A stretch of DNA of 10,247 nucleotides from Bacillota bacterium (GCA_009786275.1 WQTL01000461.1:1-10247), one strand, 5' to 3'. Shown: positions 1 through 6,471, counted from the stretch's first letter. Program-made: numbers and translations. Notes: generated by a model not told the origin, from the letters alone.

Positions 1-290
1 CCGTCGAGTAAAGCACCACCATTATACCACATAAATCGCACCTTGTTTTCAAGTCTATTCAAGATTGTCCGAAGGTTGGGGTACACCGCACCCCCTACCG
101 GGGTGCCTACACCCGCAGCCAGTCCAGTCGGCGGGCGCGGGTATGTTCACCGTCCTATCGAGCAACAATGTGAATATATTCAACCGTAAACGAAGGAGAT
201 GGCGAAAGGCTATCCTCGCGCCCGCTCCCTGCATGGCCTTTATAACGCGCGTCCCCGCGCCCGCACACGCCCGCGTGTTGTATATAAGCG
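1..290. other. Gene-poor left edge
   Basis: I see no convincing gene here. A 7-bp hairpin with GCACCCC arms lies at 88-106 and a 14-nt near-palindrome (ACACGC/GCGTGT around CC) at 265-278. Neither is followed by a T-run in either direction, so neither is a clear terminator. A 59-codon minus-strand reading frame (55-234) exists, but its best Shine-Dalgarno sits only about 2 nt from the ATG and I do not recognise the product. Confidence 0.4.
21..29 (-). promoter_or_regulatory. Possible leftward extended -10 promoter
   Basis: Read on the minus strand these bases are TGGTATAAT, a consensus -10 box with the TGn extension. The best -35-like hexamer (TTGAAA, 47-52) is 20 bp away, too far for a normal promoter, so only the extended -10 supports it. 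It would drive a gene to the left of the window. Confidence 0.35.
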
Positions 291-557
291 TTATGTGCTC
301 ACCCCTGCGGGGGAGGGGGCAGGACGGGCCAGCCTCAGCGCAGCTATGGCTTCATCTTCCAGCACCTTGATTGCATTCCCCATCTCGAAAAGATAGTCGC
401 TCACGGTAAAGGCCAAGCCTTGCATTCGATGATGTAGCCGCACCAGATCATAGGTGGATATGCCTGGTTTGCTATCGTCCTCCGTGTGATTGAGATCGAA
501 ATAGTCCTCAATCAGACATTCCAGCGCCGCCGTTGCCTTGCTGTGCCAGGTCTTCAT
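291..557 (-). CDS. Small hypothetical protein (88 aa), last gene of leftward early operon
   Basis: I do not recognise this protein. The start chosen is the ATG at 557, preceded on the minus strand by AAAGGAGAG seven bases upstream; an in-frame ATG 33 nt further upstream has no comparable site. The product is 88 residues, acidic in its first half (LIEDYFDLNHTEDD) with a helical middle (LVRLHHRMQGLAFTVSDYLF), without membrane segments or cysteine motifs. It starts 29 nt after the stop of the 142-aa gene and shares its promoter (1073-1101), so the two are probably co-transcribed. Its place beside an RHH regulator in a prophage-like region suggests a small accessory or early phage protein. The good ribosome binding site and operon position argue that it is real; function is unknown. 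Confidence 0.6.
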   Translation of the reverse strand: MKTWHSKATAALECLIEDYFDLNHTEDDSKPGISTYDLVRLHHRMQGLAFTVSDYLFEMGNAIKVLEDEAIAALRLARPAPSPAGVST

Positions 558-586
558 GTTCGTGCTCTCCTTTCGTTTGTATGTGG

Positions 587-1015
587 TCACGCGGCCAGCT
601 GCTGCGCGCCGAAGTATTCTCCGTACACTTTGTTGACGACATCGCCGCAGGCAGTCAGGATGTAGTTGATTACGGACTGATCCTTGCGGCGGAGGGCTTC
701 GTGGAAGATGGCCTTTGCTTTCGCAGCCTTGTCAGCCTGATAAGCGGCCAGCGTGTCCACGCGGAGGGCTTCGACGATCCGCAGCGCCGGGGCCGTGGCG
801 ATGGAGGCTTGCAGCCTGGTGATCTCGGCGGCGAGTTCGCGGCTCTGCGTGAAGTCGGCGGCGTCCATGCGATCTTTCATCCGCAGCACAAACAGGGCGC
901 TCTCGGCGTTGGCGATCTTCGCTTCGGCCCAGGCCTTCCTCCAGGCAAGGCTCTTGCTCATCGTGCGGGCGAGGGCGTTGGCGCGGCGGGCGATGCTGGA
1001 GAGGTTGTATTTCAT
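587..1015 (-). CDS. Hypothetical phage-type protein (142 aa), first gene of leftward operon
   Basis: Function is unknown. The start at 1015 is chosen because ACAGGAGG lies about 9 nt upstream on the minus strand and a consensus promoter (-10 at 1073-1078) ends about 58 nt before it; the longer in-frame start would lie very close to the transcription start. The N-terminus (MKYNLSSIARRANAL..., then SLAWRKAWAEAKI at about 22-34) resembles a short motif common in small Firmicutes phage proteins, where an 'LS.I..RA' helix is followed by an 'AL..AWAEAK' helix. This is a resemblance from memory, not a search result. The rest is predicted to be nearly all helix and rich in Ala, Arg and Lys (LAAEITRLQASIATAP, AYQADKAAKAKAIF), compatible with a coiled coil. 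No catalytic motif is visible. The 88-aa gene follows 29 nt downstream. Confidence 0.65.
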   Translation of the reverse strand: MKYNLSSIARRANALARTMSKSLAWRKAWAEAKIANAESALFVLRMKDRMDAADFTQSRELAAEITRLQASIATAPALRIVEALRVDTLAAYQADKAAKAKAIFHEALRRKDQSVINYILTACGDVVNKVYGEYFGAQQLAA

Positions 1016-1072
1016 GGGGTGGGCCTCCTGTCGGTGTTCTTTGGCGGGGTTCCTTCCCCTGACCACGTATAT

Positions 1073-1101
1073 ATTATATCATGACGGCAGTAGAATGTCA
1101 A
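1073..1101 (-). promoter_or_regulatory. Leftward sigma-A promoter of the early operon
   Basis: On the minus strand this is TTGACA (1101-1096), a 17-bp spacer, and TATAAT (1078-1073), a perfect consensus promoter. Transcription would begin near 1066 and run into the 142-aa and 88-aa genes. A TCATGACG motif (1079-1086) fills the spacer next to the -10 box and matches the motif in the inverted repeat further right, so this promoter is probably repressible by the same regulator. Confidence 0.85.
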
Positions 1102-1116
1102 TATCGGAATAATGCG

Positions 1117-1183
1117 CAAACATCTCATGACGTCATTGGTAATTCTTTGTGCAATATTGCATATTGACGTCATGAGATGTTTG
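1117..1183. promoter_or_regulatory. Operator-like 19-bp inverted repeat between divergent promoters
   Basis: A perfect 19-bp inverted repeat occupies 1117-1135 (caaacatctcatgacgtca) and 1165-1183, separated by 29 bp. Each arm includes the palindrome TGACGTCA (1128-1135, 1165-1172). The right arm overlaps the -35 box and spacer of the rightward promoter, and the left arm lies just upstream of the leftward -35. Together with the TCATGACG copy at 1079-1086 there are three copies of the same 8-mer. The arrangement fits a repressor controlling both promoters, most simply the RHH protein encoded next to it. Confidence 0.7.
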
Positions 1184-1192
1184 TGGTATAAT
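1164..1192 (+). promoter_or_regulatory. Rightward sigma-A promoter of the RHH regulator
   Basis: TTGACG (1164-1169), a 17-bp spacer and TATAAT (1187-1192) form a near-consensus promoter. The start of transcription would be about 1199, giving a leader of roughly 60 nt before the RHH gene. The operator right arm covers the -35 box and most of the spacer, which suggests autoregulation. Confidence 0.85.
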
Positions 1193-1257
1193 AGAATCAT
1201 GGGAAAGCATCCTAAACGCTGGACGCGCCCGGCAACTCGAAAACAGGAGGACACGCC

Positions 1258-1497
1258 ATGTCACCAATCAGCGATGCGCAGCGCAAAGCCGTGCGCAAGT
1301 ACAACGAAAAAGCCTATGATCGTATTGAACTCAAAGTATTAAAAGGCCGCAAGGCCGAATTGCAGAAACACTCCGCCGCCCAGGGCGAGAGCCTGAATGG
1401 GTTTGTGAACCGGGCGATTGACAACCAGGTGGAGCAGGATGGCGGCGCGGTAGCGCAACAGGCCAATGGAGCGGGCAAGGACGTGCCGCAGGCGTAG
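1258..1497 (+). CDS. Ribbon-helix-helix (Arc/MetJ-type) DNA-binding regulator
   Basis: A 79-aa protein with a clear ribbon-helix-helix core: a short strand (DRIELKVLKG, about residues 21-30), helix A (RKAELQKHSAAQG), and helix B beginning with the family signature ESLNGFVNRAIDNQ (about 44-57). RHH proteins bind DNA as dimers by inserting paired strands in the major groove at short repeats; this subtype is common in Firmicutes phages and integrative elements. The Ala/Gly/Gln-rich tail after residue 60 looks disordered. The ATG at 1258 follows CAGGAGG with good spacing. Its promoter is overlapped by a matching inverted repeat, so it probably represses itself and the divergent leftward operon. 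No toxin partner is evident, so I call it a regulator rather than an antitoxin. Confidence 0.85.
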   Translation: MSPISDAQRKAVRKYNEKAYDRIELKVLKGRKAELQKHSAAQGESLNGFVNRAIDNQVEQDGGAVAQQANGAGKDVPQA

Positions 1498-1519
1498 CAG
1501 CATGAAAGGGGCACACCCA

Positions 1520-1783
1520 ATGGAAAATACGATGAGAATACCCATCAGCCGAACCGCGCGGCTTTTGCCGGGCGGCGGGCATGAAATCGTAGAGGATAAA
1601 TTCGCGGACGTGACGGTGACGGAAACCATCATGCGGGCTTTCCTCGCCCTGCTGGGCACAACGCCAGAAGAGGTCGTGAGCAAGGTTTCCGCAATGCAGA
1701 CCGGCAGTAAACCAGGGGAGAGCGCTTCTCCATGTGCACATGTGCCGCCCAACGGGCCGGGAGCGCGTGCGCAAAAGGATTGA
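1520..1783 (+). CDS. Hypothetical protein (87 aa) downstream of the RHH regulator
   Basis: I do not recognise this product. The start at 1520 is preferred because AAAGGGG lies about 9 nt upstream; an upstream in-frame ATG at 1502 has a poorer site. The first 55 residues look folded (basic strand RIPISRTARLLPGGG, then DVTVTETIMRAFLALLGTTPEEVVSKVSAM, predicted as a helical hairpin); the last 25 are Pro/Gly/Ser-rich and probably disordered. It begins 22 nt after the RHH stop and is likely co-transcribed with it. It converges on the leftward SSB-like gene with 50 nt between the stops. It may be a small phage accessory protein; the start could be wrong. Confidence 0.5.
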   Translation: MENTMRIPISRTARLLPGGGHEIVEDKFADVTVTETIMRAFLALLGTTPEEVVSKVSAMQTGSKPGESASPCAHVPPNGPGARAQKD

Positions 1784-1833
1784 AATGAACAGGGTATATG
1801 CGCCCGCTCCCTGCCCAATGGTGTGGATCATTG

Positions 1834-2400
1834 TCAAAACGGCAAATCATCGTCGCCCGCAATTTCCTCGAAGTCCGCAGCGCCTGCCGGGGACGGTGCC
1901 GGGCCTGCATCGTAACCCCACTTGCCCTTCAGCTTTTTCAGCGGCGGGAGCTTGAATACTCCGGCGCGGATGTCCTCAACGGACGCATAGTCCGGCATAC
2001 GGGTGATACGGGTTTTCACGGTGCCATCGCTGCCCTGGTATTCCTCCTCGAACAGCACCAAGCCGATATACTTCCCTTGCAACGCCCGCTCATCGTTGTT
2101 GAACTCATCGGCCTTGAAGCCGGGATTGCTGGCCTCGATGCGGCTCAGGAAGTGCTTGAAGATACCCGCCGCACTGTCCTTGTAGCTGGCAATGAAATAC
2201 CCAACCTTCCACTCCACGCGGCGGCGCATATCGCTGTAGAAGCCGCGCGCTGGGCCGTCCACGACGTCAAACGCCACCTCCAGGTAATACTTGTCGGGAA
2301 TGTCCCGAACGCCCGTGATAGCGCAGACATACCCGCCCGGGGCTAGTTTCTCCATCGGCCCGGAGACCTCGGTGTCGCGCCAGTTCCTTGTACAATTCAT
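1834..2400 (-). CDS. Putative phage ssDNA-binding protein with SSB-type C-terminal tail
   Basis: A 188-aa protein. Its body begins LAPGGYVCAITGVRDIPDKY (residues 20-39) and continues with strands and the block IEASNPGFKADEF, a pattern I associate with uncharacterised replication/recombination proteins of Firmicutes phages. The last residues (EEIAGDDDLPF) are acidic and end in Asp-Leu-Pro-Phe, the tip that bacterial SSB proteins use to recruit partners. I infer an OB-fold-like ssDNA-binding role; the fold is not proven. The ATG at 2400 overlaps the TGA of the ATPase gene by four bases (ATGA), follows GGAGG, and implies translational coupling. An ATPase of the Sak4/RecA-like type beside an SSB-like protein is a recurrent phage recombination pair. 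It ends convergently 50 nt from the rightward gene's stop, and I see no clear terminator between them. Confidence 0.7.
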   Translation of the reverse strand: MNCTRNWRDTEVSGPMEKLAPGGYVCAITGVRDIPDKYYLEVAFDVVDGPARGFYSDMRRRVEWKVGYFIASYKDSAAGIFKHFLSRIEASNPGFKADEFNNDERALQGKYIGLVLFEEEYQGSDGTVKTRITRMPDYASVEDIRAGVFKLPPLKKLKGKWGYDAGPAPSPAGAADFEEIAGDDDLPF

Positions 2401-3053
2401 GCTGTTTCCTCCTTCTTTGTGGGGGCCTCCAACGCGGGAAGCTCATAGTATTCGCGGATGATGCTGTCCACCGCCGCAAGATCGTTGTCGATTTCGGGGG
2501 TCTCGAACATACCCATAGGGGATTTCACCGTGTCCGCACCGCTGTTCTGCGTGCGGAAGCTGTAACGGCCATCCTGCACCGCCGTTTTCAGTACGATGGT
2601 GAACATGCCCTCGATGGTGATTTTTTCGTCCAGCAGCTTGCCGATGGTCTTGCATTTTTCATTCCCTGCCGCGTCGCGCTCGATATGCGACAGGAAGTAG
2701 ATCACCACGTCCTTCGGCAGACCCACGCAGAACTGTACCAGGCTCCAGAAGTTCAGGGCCAGGTCGGTGAATTTCTGATAGCCCTGCACCTTCGCCGTGC
2801 GCATGTACTCATTCGCCATGAGATACTGCGCGTCGTCGATCACCACGGCGCGGATACCGTGCCCCACGGCTTTGGTGATTTTCTCCTCTATGGCCATGTA
2901 GTCGTCGGACGGGTAGAGCATATGCCCTTTGGACCTGAAGGGCAAGGGCTTCTTGTTCACGTTGACGATGAACACGCTGCCGGGCACGAAATTGCGCATG
3001 GACGCGCTCTTGCCGGTGCCGGATTCGCCCAAGATTAAAACGGGGATTCCCAT
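2397..3053 (-). CDS. Phage RecA-like (AAA_24 / Sak4-like) ATP-binding protein
   Basis: A 218-aa P-loop ATPase. The Walker A motif GESGTGKS is at residues 9-16, almost at the N-terminus, and the Walker B strand AVVIDD at 69-74 is followed by AQYLMANEY; a polar strand IYFLSHIE (118-125) could be sensor 1. The small size and early P-loop match phage single-domain RecA-like proteins (Pfam AAA_24, including Sak4-type annealing proteins). In such phages these act in recombination or repair of ssDNA together with an SSB, and here an SSB-tailed protein follows with a 4-nt overlap. The start at 3053 is chosen for its GGAGG box upstream; a longer in-frame ORF lacks this. Upstream, the helicase fragment stops 35 nt before. 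A packaging or transposition ATPase is less likely. The biochemical role is inferred. Confidence 0.8.
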   Translation of the reverse strand: MGIPVLILGESGTGKSASMRNFVPGSVFIVNVNKKPLPFRSKGHMLYPSDDYMAIEEKITKAVGHGIRAVVIDDAQYLMANEYMRTAKVQGYQKFTDLALNFWSLVQFCVGLPKDVVIYFLSHIERDAAGNEKCKTIGKLLDEKITIEGMFTIVLKTAVQDGRYSFRTQNSGADTVKSPMGMFETPEIDNDLAAVDSIIREYYELPALEAPTKKEETA

Positions 3054-3088
3054 AACTGTACCTCCAATTTTTCTTGCATTGTTTGATT

Positions 3089-3829
3089 TCACCACGGACC
3101 GTCATCCGCGCCTATTTCCTCAAAATCAGCTTGTGACGCGGGCGGCAGTGGCGGCGTGTGATGGATATCAATCGCGCCAAAGCGCTGTATCTCGCCCATA
3201 AAAGCGATATTGAACGCGCCCACTTCGCCGTCTTTGTTCTTCTCTACCCGAATTTCCCGGCTCTTTGGGTCGTTCTCATCCTGTTGGGAGAGCATAATAA
3301 TTGCATCGGCGTCCTGCTCCACCTGGCCGCTTTCCCGCATCGCGGCCATGCCTATGCCGGTGCGGTTCAACTGGGAGAGGGCCACTATCGCTATGCCGGT
3401 GCTTTGCGCGGCGGTGTGTAGGTCGATGCTAATCTGCGTGACGGCCTCGTAGCGGGATGTACCGCAGCTTGGCCGGATCAGCCCCAGGTAGTCAACAAAT
3501 ATCACATCGGCCTTCATTGAGACGGCCTTTGCCCGGATTTGCGCCACGCTCCACCCTGCCGCCGAAACCATGTGCAGCCCCAGGCTGGACATGGCCTCCC
3601 GCGCCTGGTCAACCGTCGCCCGCTCCTGCGGTGTCAATTTGCGTTGCTTGATGTTCTCCAGCGGAACCCCTGCATAGCAAGCGACAGCACGATCAAATAG
3701 CGCGGCGGGGGATGTTTCAAGGCTGAAGTACACCACCCGGTGACACGCTGCCATGTGTAGCGCAACCTGAAGTGTAAAAGACGTCTTGCCACTGCTGGGC
3801 CTGCCCGCCACGATGTTTACAAACGAGTT
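3089..3829 (-). pseudogene. DnaB-type replicative helicase, C-terminal ATPase domain only (5' truncated)
   Basis: The frame encodes the RecA-like C-terminal domain of a DnaB-family helicase: Walker A GRPSSGKTS, YFSLETS, Walker B VIFVDYLGLI, the IVALSQLNR strand, the ESGQVEQDADAI motif and RVEKNKDGEVG. These motifs are intact and in the usual order. The N-terminal primase-interacting domain and linker are missing. The frame stays open to 4033, but those residues are the antisense of the integrase fragment, so helicase homology stops near 3829. The tail DFEEIGADDGPW recalls the SSB-like tail of the gene two places downstream. The gene headed a leftward cluster (helicase, ATPase, SSB-like) and has lost its start and promoter, so expression of the two genes after it is uncertain. 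Confidence 0.8.
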
Positions 3830-4109
3830 CGGCCATCCCCGGCACCCCGATAGCTTCCCCAGGCGTTTCAAGCAGTTCCTCGCACGGGCAGGGTTCACCC
3901 CGGAAGAAGTCGCGGCGATCCACACCCACACCCTGCGGCACACCAACGCTTCAATTCTCATCGCGGCCAACACCAACATAACAACCGTTGCAAAACGCCT
4001 GGGCCACGCGCAGCCCACCACAACGGCGAACATCTACTCCCACGCGATCAGGCAGGCCGACGAAGCCGCCGCCGAAGTGCTGGACGTCGCGCTGCACCTG
4101 GGCAAATAA
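3816..4109 (+). pseudogene. Tyrosine integrase, C-terminal fragment (5' truncated)
   Basis: About 97 residues match the end of a tyrosine recombinase: FTNEFGHP..PDSF, HTLRHTNASILIA (HxxR box), KRLGHAQPTTT (GH box) and NIYSHAI with the nucleophilic Tyr, then DVALHLGK and stop. The N-terminal arm and core-binding domains and the first catalytic Arg are absent, because the frame runs at about 3815 into the antisense of the helicase. It cannot be active. It belongs to a different subfamily from the intact integrase at 7621 (GHAQPTTTANIYSHAI against GHYSAGFTLDTYTHV). It reads towards the att site 145 nt away, the expected geometry for the integrase of the left-hand element, and ends at a strong terminator. 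Confidence 0.85.
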
Positions 4110-4157
4110 AAAAGCACCCGCTCGATGGTGAAAACCACATGAGCGGGTGCGTTTTTT
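4108..4157 (+). terminator. Rho-independent terminator of the truncated integrase
   Basis: A 10-bp GC-rich stem (GCACCCGCTC at 4114-4123 with GAGCGGGTGC at 4141-4150) is followed by six T, and the left side carries six A starting in the stop codon. The symmetrical A- and T-runs could make it work in both directions. Confidence 0.85.
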
Positions 4158-4162
4158 GGATA

Positions 4163-4186
4163 AACCGTACCAAAACCGTACCAAAA
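4163..4186. repeat. 11-bp tandem repeat between integrase and att core
   Basis: Two full copies of AACCGTACCAA (4163-4173, 4174-4184), followed by a third start (AAC). Short repeats at this place are commonly arm-type binding sites of tyrosine integrases; that role is inferred. Confidence 0.5.
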
Positions 4187-4218
4187 CGGGATTTCCCCTT
4201 GAAACTTCCATCCCTAAC

Positions 4219-4252
4219 AAAAACTGAAAGCCTTGATATACAAGGCTTTCAG
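4219..4252 (-). terminator. Leftward terminator immediately after the tRNA-Pro fragment
   Basis: A perfect 12-bp stem (CTGAAAGCCTTG at 4224-4235 with its complement at 4241-4252) and a 5-nt loop are followed on the minus strand by TTTTT. It starts one base beyond the tRNA CCA end, so it would terminate a tRNA transcribed leftward whenever this end is joined to a tRNA 5' half. Confidence 0.8.
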
Positions 4253-4253
4253 G

Positions 4254-4298
4254 TGGTCGGAGTGTCGAGATTCGAACTCGAGGCCTCTTGGTCCCGAA
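4254..4298 (-). repeat. att site: tRNA-Pro(CGG) 3' fragment, left copy
   Basis: Read on the minus strand this is the 3' part of a tRNA from position 32 to 76: anticodon loop TTCGGGA (anticodon CGG, proline), anticodon 3' stem CCAAG, variable loop, T arm TCGAG-TTCGAAT-CTCGA, acceptor CACTCCG, discriminator A and encoded CCA. The bases to its right do not rebuild the 5' half, so it is not a working tRNA. It is identical over 45 bp to 10059-10103, and identity ends exactly at both edges. A core starting in the anticodon loop is usual for tyrosine integrases. It marks the left end of the 5.8-kb element and the right end of the decayed one. Confidence 0.9.
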
Positions 4299-4304
4299 AT
4301 AGTT

Positions 4305-5603
4305 CTAGGGCGTGGGAAGCGAATTTGCCCACTGAAGGTACATGACGATGGAGGCTGAAGAACTTGGAACCATTTGATAACGCTTGTTTCCGGTACCAGA
4401 GGAAACGCAGATACCGTCAGGAGAAATATAGCTTCTGTGCAAATCAGCTTTTGAGAGAAAGACGATTTCAGGTCCATCCTGCAGATTTTTCACGCCACTT
4501 TTACGTTGCACATTAAATTTTTCGCGTAAATCTTCGCTGCTAATGGTCAAGGGGATATACCAAAGCAACTGCGGTTTACCGCCTTCGACAAATTCACGAT
4601 AGATTGCGATTAGATTTTGTTCAAGAGTTGGAGCGACAAAATCGCTCGTACTAAGCCCCAGTTCATCTTTTACTTCTCCTTCCACAGCACGGACTATACC
4701 ATGTATTTCAAGACTTCCATCCTGATTCAAGGCATATTTCGTCTTAAGTGATGCCTCCACACCAATACCTAACATCCATTTACCAATCGACACAAAGCGC
4801 GAACGCTTGACGAATGCGATCATTCCGTCCGTTGTTTCAATTATGCAATGAAATCCTAAATGGTTTGACAACTGAGAAGCACTTAAAATAGCACTACCAA
4901 CACCAAAATCATGTATTCTTCGCAAGGACAAGCCCTCAGCAAATTCAAAATCCATAGAACGATTCGTAACAAGTGAGCGGAAATATGTTGTTCTCTCTGT
5001 CTCCAAGACTACTTTTCCATTTTCGACATGGCAATCACGAAGCCTGATCATCGTATTATCGTAAACGCTGGAAAATTGATGCGCGCGGAACAAGGCCGGA
5101 TAATTATGTTCAACCAAGGATGGAAGGTGATAAACATCCTGGCAATCCGTTAATTGGAAGATGTGTTGTTTGTCATTTAGATAGAGCAATTGGACAGGGA
5201 ACAAGTAGCTACCATCGCTTTGCTTTTCGCAATTTGTTCGTTTTTCGCCGAATGCAAGCAAGGCAGACGGCGCGCTATTAGTCCATTTAACAAATGAATT
5301 GTTTAGCTTTGCATAATATTTGCAAAGCCAGTTATAGTTTGTAGTAAGCTTTAGTGGGTCTTCCAGCCAATGCAGAGCAGCCGAAAGGATCGCTTCAAGG
5401 AATCTCAAGAGTAGCGCTGCATATAGTACGCTTGCAATGATGTTTATTGAAATGTCAGACAGGTAGGAGGACGAACGAGGCAGTGCAATAATCCATAAAA
5501 AAGATATTAATATGGCAAAGCCTAATGAAATCAGGAGTTTCAGCCATGAATTATCCCGATATGCTTTTAAAACCCTGAATAAAATGCGCCTTAATTGATT
5601 CAT
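4305..5603 (-). CDS. Two-TM membrane protein with degenerate Nudix-like domain
   Basis: A 432-aa protein not assigned to a named family. After a basic N-terminus come two hydrophobic segments (about residues 21-42 and 51-77), then a large soluble part. Residues about 248-390 resemble a Nudix fold: strand FHCIIETTDGMIAFVKRS, loop WMLGIGVEA, and AVEGEVKDELGL (306-317), which matches the end of the Nudix box (REUxEExGU) with Arg replaced by Gly and one Glu by Asp; the upstream box Gly and Glu are displaced by an insertion. It may bind rather than hydrolyse nucleotides. The start at 5603 is preferred for GAGGTG upstream, 10 nt after the PP2C stop. Its stop is only 6 bp from the att core. Transmembrane Nudix-like proteins are known to me among CBASS defence effectors, but no CD-NTase is present, so defence is an inference. 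Confidence 0.6.
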   Translation of the reverse strand: MNQLRRILFRVLKAYRDNSWLKLLISLGFAILISFLWIIALPRSSSYLSDISINIIASVLYAALLLRFLEAILSAALHWLEDPLKLTTNYNWLCKYYAKLNNSFVKWTNSAPSALLAFGEKRTNCEKQSDGSYLFPVQLLYLNDKQHIFQLTDCQDVYHLPSLVEHNYPALFRAHQFSSVYDNTMIRLRDCHVENGKVVLETERTTYFRSLVTNRSMDFEFAEGLSLRRIHDFGVGSAILSASQLSNHLGFHCIIETTDGMIAFVKRSRFVSIGKWMLGIGVEASLKTKYALNQDGSLEIHGIVRAVEGEVKDELGLSTSDFVAPTLEQNLIAIYREFVEGGKPQLLWYIPLTISSEDLREKFNVQRKSGVKNLQDGPEIVFLSKADLHRSYISPDGICVSSGTGNKRYQMVPSSSASIVMYLQWANSLPTP

Positions 5604-5613
5604 ACTACACACC

Positions 5614-6432
5614 TCAATCAACCAAAAATCGGATATAGGCTCTATCGTCATAGGAGATGGCGTCTTTTACTAATCCCTTAGTAGATTTATAATTCCGGTA
5701 CAGAAGCCGATCTGTCTTTAACAGAAGTGCCAACTCTGTCTCGCTTTCAGCGAGGGTGGTTTTTAGAAAGGGATATCCATCAGAAGCTAGCACTACTACA
5801 GAGCCTTTTGGGACTGGATAAACAATTGTACGCTCGGGCCTGATAAAGATTCCATCTAGGACATCATACCCAAGCTCGCCATCCGCATTGGCGTATTGCA
5901 TTTGGTTTTCTAGTTCAGGCAAGATGCGCTCCCGTCCCGTATCGTGCGCCATCAGTTCCTCTTCTGTTTTCCCTGCCAGTACCTCCTGGGCGAGGAAAGC
6001 ACTTCTCTTTTCGGAATTGATGGTGTCAACCTTTTTTGCATGATCATGGAGAGCGCCATTCAGGATGCATTGGCAATCTCCGAAGCTCCATATTTCTTGT
6101 CTGGCAATCGAATACAGAATGACACCCGCCTGCAAGCGATCGGTTGGATGCGATGCCGCATATTCCAACAAAGCACCATAGGCAGCGGTTAGGGAGGCAT
6201 TCAAAAATTCAATGCACTCTACGGCGGTGAAATCAGCGGCTGCATTTTCAAGCGAAGTCAACAGCACATCACGCGCGTGCCGTCCGCTCTTTTTCCCCTC
6301 CCACAGGAGTTTTCCCTTTGCAGTCACGCCATCAATCACAGCGATATAATTACCGCTGACAAAGACACCATCTTCGCATGTATCCATGTGACCAGTTTTA
6401 GATTGCAGGTATTGCTCAATTATTTTCACCAC
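5614..6432 (-). CDS. PP2C-family (PPM) serine/threonine phosphatase-like protein
   Basis: A 272-aa protein with the metal-binding motifs of PP2C phosphatases in order: CEDG (Glu20-Asp21), VIDGVT (Asp34-Gly35), WSFGDCQ (Gly118-Asp119), VLASDGYP (Asp218-Gly219) and SYDDRAYI (Asp262-Asp263). These Asp residues normally hold two Mn/Mg ions and the hydrolytic water, so activity on phospho-Ser/Thr is likely; the substrate is unknown. There is no signal peptide, membrane segment or second domain. The start is GTG at 6432 (a second GTG follows at once), with AGGGG about 10 nt upstream and a perfect promoter further up. It is the first gene of a two-gene operon; the TM/Nudix-like gene begins 10 nt after its stop. 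No partner kinase is present, so it may counteract a host Ser/Thr kinase or use a non-protein substrate. Confidence 0.8.
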   Translation of the reverse strand: MVKIIEQYLQSKTGHMDTCEDGVFVSGNYIAVIDGVTAKGKLLWEGKKSGRHARDVLLTSLENAAADFTAVECIEFLNASLTAAYGALLEYAASHPTDRLQAGVILYSIARQEIWSFGDCQCILNGALHDHAKKVDTINSEKRSAFLAQEVLAGKTEEELMAHDTGRERILPELENQMQYANADGELGYDVLDGIFIRPERTIVYPVPKGSVVVLASDGYPFLKTTLAESETELALLLKTDRLLYRNYKSTKGLVKDAISYDDRAYIRFLVD

Positions 6433-6471
6433 GTCAAATGCGCCCCTCTCAAAAATTTTTCCCTAGCTTGA

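Larger units (their letters stand above)
1..4253. mobile_element. Decayed prophage / phage-like element, right end at tRNA-Pro att site
   Basis: This stretch carries a leftward phage-type replication/recombination cluster (DnaB-like helicase, RecA-like ATPase, SSB-tailed protein), a small RHH-regulated early region, and the C-terminal remnant of a tyrosine integrase that reads towards a tRNA-Pro fragment at 4254-4298. That layout is typical of an integrated phage or phage-derived element. No structural genes are visible, and the left boundary lies outside the window. Helicase and integrase both lack their 5' parts and meet at about 3815-3830, so at least one deletion has removed everything between them. 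It is probably immobile on its own. Confidence 0.6.

Noticed and set aside
55..234. 59-codon minus-strand reading frame near the left edge
   Set aside because: It has a badly spaced ribosome binding site, an unusual composition and no recognisable similarity.
1258..1783. RHH gene plus following gene as a toxin-antitoxin pair
   Set aside because: The second product shows no toxin motif and has a disordered tail; the promoter layout fits a phage regulator better.
218..1814. 15-nt repeat GCGCCCGCTCCCTGC at 218-232 and 1800-1814
   Set aside because: It is short, GC-rich and without matching flanks; it may be chance, and I see no element bounded by it.
1331..1837. Long minus-strand frames over the RHH and following gene (to 1837 and 1910)
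   Set aside because: They overlap the well-supported RHH gene on the other strand and have no matching ribosome binding site or motif; the length reflects high GC.
1798..2346. Long plus-strand frames opposite the SSB-like gene and, at 2388-3038, the ATPase
   Set aside because: These are antisense shadows. The minus-strand proteins carry clear motifs, ribosome binding sites and an ATGA overlap.
3830..4033. N-terminal 68 residues of the long minus-strand frame containing the helicase
   Set aside because: They are the antisense of the integrase fragment, contain no helicase-like motifs, and have no plausible ribosome binding site.
4254..4298. A functional tRNA-Pro gene at either 45-bp repeat
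   Set aside because: Only positions 32-76 are present; the flanking bases do not form the 5' half of the cloverleaf.
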